NCBI GenBank assembly: GCA_031263295.1
Contig: JAISGC010000051.1
Coordinates: 1-8,667 of the forward strand
DNA from: Rickettsiales bacterium
Lineage (GTDB): Bacteria; Pseudomonadota; Alphaproteobacteria; Rs-D84
Length of the DNA stretch: 8,667 nt
Direction of reading: 5' to 3'
Shown: piece after piece, positions 5,865 through 8,667 of the stretch
How the letters are laid out: every line of letters starts with the position of its first letter
How positions within the stretch are numbered: the stretch's first letter is position 1
Notes under the pieces: model-generated
What the model was told of the DNA's origin: nothing
Seen by the model: only the letters and a program-made list of their open reading frames with translations
The model's database searches: none
Position numbers and translations under genes: made by a program

Positions 5865-5937
5865 CACCACCCCGTCATTTTTGCGACGCACTGCGTGTGT
5901 CGCAAAAATGCCACCCCTCCAAAGGAGGGGAAGACCC
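5865..5937 (+). repeat. Family B repeat, direct copy
   Basis: CCACCCCG, then a 15-bp stem (5877-5891 with 5895-5909, one G-T pair, triloop TGC), then CACCCCTCC with its own 7-bp stem CCCCTCC/GGAGGGG, triloop AAA (5914-5930). It mirrors the copy at 5575-5622 across the family A element, and its variable hairpin is much longer. Confidence 0.72.
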
Positions 5938-5949
5938 GTCGCAACGGCT

Positions 5950-5978
5950 TTGACAAAATAACTAATTTGTATTATAAT
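5950..5978 (+). promoter_or_regulatory. Full-consensus sigma-70 promoter
   Basis: TTGACA (5950-5955), a 17-base spacer and TATAAT (5973-5978): a perfect match to the sigma-70 consensus. It lies directly after the family B repeat. Transcription would start about 5984-5986, which is at the GTG start codon of the gene that follows. Confidence 0.85.
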
Positions 5979-5984
5979 GCCCCC

Positions 5985-6791
5985 GTGCTCAAAAAGGCAA
6001 AGCAAACCTTTCGCTGGACGATTTTTTACGCCGCCGCCGCGACGATGGTTTTCTATATGCTTTTCGGCTTCAACATCTGGTCCGCGCGGCATTGGGCGAT
6101 TCTGTCCGGGATGACTCTGCGCGGCGCCGAGGGATTTTTTCTGGGCGCGATGATTGTCGCGTTTATTCCGGCGTATCTGGCAACGGCGATATTCGTTTGG
6201 AAAAACGGCAAGTGGCCCGTCTCCCCGCCCGCATTTCTGAAAAAGAAAAAAGAAGAAAAAAAGGAAGACGGCAAAGACGAGGCCCAGGAATCGCCCGTGT
6301 TCCCGGCCGATTTGCCGGACGAAATGAAGGCGCCGTATCTGCGCGCGAAAAGCGGCGCGCTTTGGGCGCGGACCGCGGCGGATTTCATAAAGCGGCCCGC
6401 AATCGATGCCGGACGCGGGGCCGGAAGTGGGTCGCTCGATACATTTATGCCGCCGCCCGAAAGTTTCGATATGACCGCAGACGACGGACCCGAAGCCGGG
6501 TCGCAGACCCAGGCCCCGACATTCAGCGATTTTTCCTTCGGCGGCGGGGAAGCCCCCGCGGGCAAACTAAAAATAGAAAACGACGCGGCGACATATATTT
6601 TCGACGAGCCGGGCTTTTGGGTCGCGGACGACGAGAATTGGTTCGCCGAGGGCCGCCAGATTCCGTCCCCGATTGCGGAGCTTCTGGCCACGCCGTCCGC
6701 CTCCAAAATCATAATCCTCAAAAACCGAAACATCGGGGACCTCGACGCATTGATTCCGAAATGGGAAAAATTGGGGATTGTTGTATCGTAG
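5985..6791 (+). CDS. Two-TM membrane protein of unknown function, opposite to the pil operon
   Basis: 268 aa from GTG 5985. The frame stays open back to 5808, but that part is translated repeat and lies upstream of the consensus promoter, so it is rejected. The start has no Shine-Dalgarno and coincides with the predicted transcription start, which suggests a leaderless mRNA. A basic N-terminus (LKKAKQTFR) precedes TM1 (11-32) and TM2 (50-72). A charged stretch KKKKEEKKEDGK (86-97) then leads to a long cytoplasmic part: a low-complexity, proline/glycine-rich linker (about 140-195) and a compact C-terminal domain (197-268) with FDEPGFWVADDENWF and KIIILKNRNIGDLDALIPKWEKLGIVV. I recognise no family. 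GCG/CGC-rich codons match the neighbours, so it is not obviously foreign. It lies between pilN and pilO, convergent with pilN and divergent from pilO, and has its own promoter and terminator. A pilus role is not shown. Confidence 0.75.
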   Translation: MLKKAKQTFRWTIFYAAAATMVFYMLFGFNIWSARHWAILSGMTLRGAEGFFLGAMIVAFIPAYLATAIFVWKNGKWPVSPPAFLKKKKEEKKEDGKDEAQESPVFPADLPDEMKAPYLRAKSGALWARTAADFIKRPAIDAGRGAGSGSLDTFMPPPESFDMTADDGPEAGSQTQAPTFSDFSFGGGEAPAGKLKIENDAATYIFDEPGFWVADDENWFAEGRQIPSPIAELLATPSASKIIILKNRNIGDLDALIPKWEKLGIVVS

Positions 6792-6821
6792 TAAATCGCA
6801 ACTAGATTCCAGAGCCTGGTG

Positions 6822-6856
6822 GGGTGTGCTTCGATGAAGCACACCCTTTTTATTTT
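6822..6856 (+). terminator. Rho-independent terminator of the two-TM gene
   Basis: An 11-bp perfect stem GGGTGTGCTTC/GAAGCACACCC with triloop GAT, followed by TTTTTATTTT. It lies 31 bases past the stop at 6791 and is the best classic terminator in the window. Confidence 0.85.
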
Positions 6857-7014
6857 CGATGGGCCGGGGTCGCAGACCCAAGGCCCGGAGAATCCGAGTC
6901 AGCGAGAACGAGCGAAGCGAAGTTCGAGCGCAGTCGCGCGAAGCGCGACGAGAACGAGGATACGCACAGGCGCGTAGCGCCGAGCGAAAATAAAAAGAAA
7001 AAGTTGAATAATTA

Positions 7015-7063
7015 AATTGCAAATTATCAGAGGGCTCTTGCGAGCCCTCTTCAATTTGCAATT
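7015..7063. terminator. Compound hairpin downstream of pilN
   Basis: The inner stem is GAGGGCTC/GAGCCCTC with a four-base loop (7030-7049). It is framed by an outer pair AATTGCAAATT/AATTTGCAATT (7015-7025 and 7053-7063). The T-tract is weak on both strands. It could end or slow pilN transcription, or protect its 3' end. Confidence 0.5.
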
Positions 7064-7086
7064 GGTGTGTTTCATCAAAACACACC
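7064..7086 (-). terminator. Hairpin just after the pilN stop
   Basis: A 9-bp stem GGTGTGTTT/AAACACACC with a five-base loop, 15 bases beyond the pilN stop. It is the mirror of the 6822 terminator with C-G changed to T-A at one paired position. It lacks a downstream T-run on the minus strand. Confidence 0.4.
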
Positions 7087-7100
7087 CCACCTGGCAGAAA

Positions 7101-8667
7101 TTAAAGTGGTGCGCCCCAGTGCTGCTGAATGTTTCTTTCCGCATCCAAGGGCGACACCAAAACCTGCGGGGTCAGAATCACGACCAGAACATCGCGCGTC
7201 GATGTCGTCTCGCGCGAGCCCGACAGAGCGATGAAGTCCGGCTTGCCGATTCCGTAACGCGTGTCGTCGTTGTTCTGCTTTTCGAATCCGCTCAACACCA
7301 GCATCTGGCCCGACTCCATAATCACTTCCTGCATAAACGAGCGCTCCTCGACCTCGGGCATCTGGATGGTGACGCCGGTCGCGCCGGTCCCTCCGCTGAT
7401 GTGCTCGGTGTGCATCGTTATCAGCTCCTTGATGGACATTCTGAACATCATCAGGATTTTTCCGTTGTCCAAAATATTCGGCAAGAGCTGCATGGAAAAT
7501 CCGGTTTCCAGAGTATCCTGATCGACGGTGGACGATTCGACCGTTGTGAAGTTCCGCGATTCCAGGCGCTTGATATATCCGGTCTGGCGCGTGTTCGACA
7601 CCGGCGCGATGCGATTGTTGCGGGTCGTGACGCCGACATTGGTCATCAGGGACACCTTGCCCTGCTTGGCCAGGGCCTGAATCAGCGCGTTTGTTCCGGC
7701 CAAAGCATTCAAGGAACCGTTATTGGCGACCCCGCGATCGGCCGACGCCGCCGATGTCAGAACCGCGATATTCATTCCGGACGCGCCGGTTATCGCGGGC
7801 GTTCCGGGCGTGGCGGTCAGGCTGAGGCCGGTCGCCGAGTTTATCGCCGCGCCGAGATTTAATCCGAAGGCCGAGCTGTTCGTTATGGAAACCTGCAAGA
7901 CCTTCACATCGATTGTGACCAATTGCGACAGGCGCTTGTTCTGGCGCGCGATATATTCGCCGACGCGGTTCAGGACCGACGGCGGCGCCGTGACGGTTAT
8001 CGAGCCCAGGGATTTCGAGACCGTGAACTTCGCGTTCTCGCTGCCTTCGATTATTCCGCCGACGGCCTTTTCGACTTCATCCCATTCTTTCAGATTCGAT
8101 TCCATGGCGACGCTGTTTCCGTCGTTGGAATTGATTGACGACTGATAGGAAATATCGGTGCCGAGCGCATAGAGCGTGAAGGTCTTCGTCTCGGTTTCGT
8201 AAAACACAATCGCCTTTTTGTCGTAATACCACAAGAGATCCAGGTCGGTCGAAACCTGCGACAACAGCTGCGATAATTTTCCGGTGAAGCCCACCGACAT
8301 AGTCTTCTTTAATTTGTCGCCCGATATTTTGGAATCGATTTTGACCGGTATGCCGGTGACGGAATGAATATTGTTCGCGAGGACTTGCAGGCTGACCGGC
8401 TCGTTCAATAAAATGGTTATCCCAGAGTCGTTCTCGAAATCTTTGGGCAGATTATTCTTGTGGTCCAGAATCGTGGATTGGTTGCCGAGCCAGATCCCCT
8501 CGCTGGTCGAAACCGTATCGCCCGAGACCTTGGCGCTCGGATTTTTCGCCATCTCGAAAGCATCGTATGCGTTGACAAAGTTCTGGTCGACCGCGGCCGC
8601 GACCTGTTGGGATTCCTTGGTCGCGCAAGCGGAAAGAAAAGAGAATAAGAGAATAAGAGAATAAGAG
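7101..8667 (-). CDS. pilN: PilN, type IVb pilus secretin lipoprotein (5' end outside window)
   Basis: At least 522 codons; the start lies beyond 8667. The frame is open to the window edge without a start codon upstream of 8552. Reading through that Met gives a lipoprotein signal, SYSLILLFSFLSAC, with lipobox LSAC and the lipidated Cys at 8625-8627, so the Met at 8552 is internal. PilN forms the outer-membrane ring through which the pilus passes. An N0/STN-like region (PVSLQVLANNIHSVTGIPVKI) and a ring-forming domain (VSKSLGSITVTAPPSVLNRVGEYI) are followed by the secretin beta-domain. There, RQTGYIKRLESRNFTTVESSTVDQDTLETGFSMQLLPNIL and MLVLSGFEKQ resemble R64 PilN, and the C-terminus is LVVILTPQVLVSPLD. 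R64 PilN is about 560 aa, so only a few N-terminal residues are missing. The next pil gene in this direction, pilO, is 1.6 kb away. Confidence 0.88.
   Translation of the reverse strand, partial: SYSLILLFSFLSACATKESQQVAAAVDQNFVNAYDAFEMAKNPSAKVSGDTVSTSEGIWLGNQSTILDHKNNLPKDFENDSGITILLNEPVSLQVLANNIHSVTGIPVKIDSKISGDKLKKTMSVGFTGKLSQLLSQVSTDLDLLWYYDKKAIVFYETETKTFTLYALGTDISYQSSINSNDGNSVAMESNLKEWDEVEKAVGGIIEGSENAKFTVSKSLGSITVTAPPSVLNRVGEYIARQNKRLSQLVTIDVKVLQVSITNSSAFGLNLGAAINSATGLSLTATPGTPAITGASGMNIAVLTSAASADRGVANNGSLNALAGTNALIQALAKQGKVSLMTNVGVTTRNNRIAPVSNTRQTGYIKRLESRNFTTVESSTVDQDTLETGFSMQLLPNILDNGKILMMFRMSIKELITMHTEHISGGTGATGVTIQMPEVEERSFMQEVIMESGQMLVLSGFEKQNNDDTRYGIGKPDFIALSGSRETTSTRDVLVVILTPQVLVSPLDAERNIQQHWGAPL
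8641..8667. repeat. GAGAATAA octamer tandem repeat encoding the PilN signal h-region
   Basis: Three perfect GAGAATAA units plus GAG, running into the window end. On the coding strand the unit is TTATTCTC and the product is SYSLILLF. The unit is the same as in the pilP signal region. Whether an inverted partner lies upstream cannot be seen. Confidence 0.9.

Larger units (their letters stand above)
6815..7094. repeat. Family C: 280-bp convergent intergenic element with 31-base inverted ends
   Basis: The left end (6815-6845) and the inverse of the right end (7064-7094) match at 27 of 31 bases, and each end is itself a hairpin. Nested inside are a 13-base inverted pair (CTTTTTATTTTCG at about 6846-6858 and its complement near 6985-6997), and small hairpins GGGTC/GACCC (6867-6879), GTCGCGC/GCGCGAC with loop GAA, and GGCGC/GCGCC with loop GTA. 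I see no credible gene here. The ORFs present are translations of the palindromes. Confidence 0.7.

Noticed and set aside
5808..5984. Upstream extension of the two-TM gene to ATG 5808
   Set aside because: It lies within family A and B repeats and upstream of the consensus promoter; the residues look like translated repeats.
6567..7144. Minus-strand ORFs across the convergent intergenic region starting MCFDETH or MRKETF
   Set aside because: They are translations of the family C hairpins and overlap pilN or the two-TM gene antisense; no ribosome-binding site.
8550..8552. Met at 8552 as the pilN start
   Set aside because: It would remove the lipoprotein signal, which is plainly readable in frame upstream.
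8641..8667. CRISPR array
   Set aside because: Units of 8 bases without spacers; it is a simple tandem repeat.

Overview
The window carries most of an R64/IncI1-type (type IVb) thin-pilus operon, read on the minus strand from high to low coordinates: pilN (secretin lipoprotein, 5' end outside the window), pilO, pilP, pilQ (ATPase), an unrecognised small lipoprotein gene, and pilR (inner-membrane platform). The order pilN-O-P-Q-R matches the R64 pil cluster. It departs from that order in two places: the extra lipoprotein gene between pilQ and pilR, and a 1.5-kb block between pilN and pilO. That block holds a gene on the opposite strand, set among repeats. No phage, plasmid-replication, tRNA or rRNA gene is seen. 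Moderate-to-high GC, GCG/CGC-rich codons and abundant repeats suggest a Gram-negative proteobacterium, perhaps an uncultured alphaproteobacterium, but the taxon is a guess.

Layout: 1-170, one copy of a 150-bp palindromic element (family A) plus a terminator-like hairpin. 190-1263, pilR. 1248-1691, lipoprotein. 1735-3339, pilQ. 3345-3443, a long inverted repeat of hexamers. 3448-4206, pilP. 4222-5490, pilO with its own promoter-like sequence. 5575-5937, a repeat cluster (family B inverted, family A, family B direct). 5985-6791 (+), a two-TM protein of unknown function behind a full-consensus sigma-70 promoter. 6815-7094, a convergent intergenic element bounded by 31-base inverted repeats (family C). 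7101 to the window end, pilN.

The genes together build and extrude a pilus. PilQ powers assembly at the inner membrane on PilR, PilO and PilP act in the inner membrane and periplasm, and PilN forms the outer-membrane pore. The prepilin and peptidase genes (pilS, pilU) are not in the window.

The most unusual signal is in the signal peptides. All three exported proteins with a cleavable signal peptide (PilN, PilP and the small lipoprotein) have its hydrophobic core encoded by short pyrimidine-rich tandem repeats (units TTATTCTC or TTCTCTG). In PilP and the lipoprotein, inverted purine-rich copies of the same repeats lie just upstream and encode the basic n-region. Repeat spread therefore appears to have supplied or rewritten signal peptides. 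Because the units are 7 or 8 bases long, a change in copy number would shift the reading frame. The second theme is that several repeat families here are hairpins whose stem tips differ between copies with base pairing preserved.
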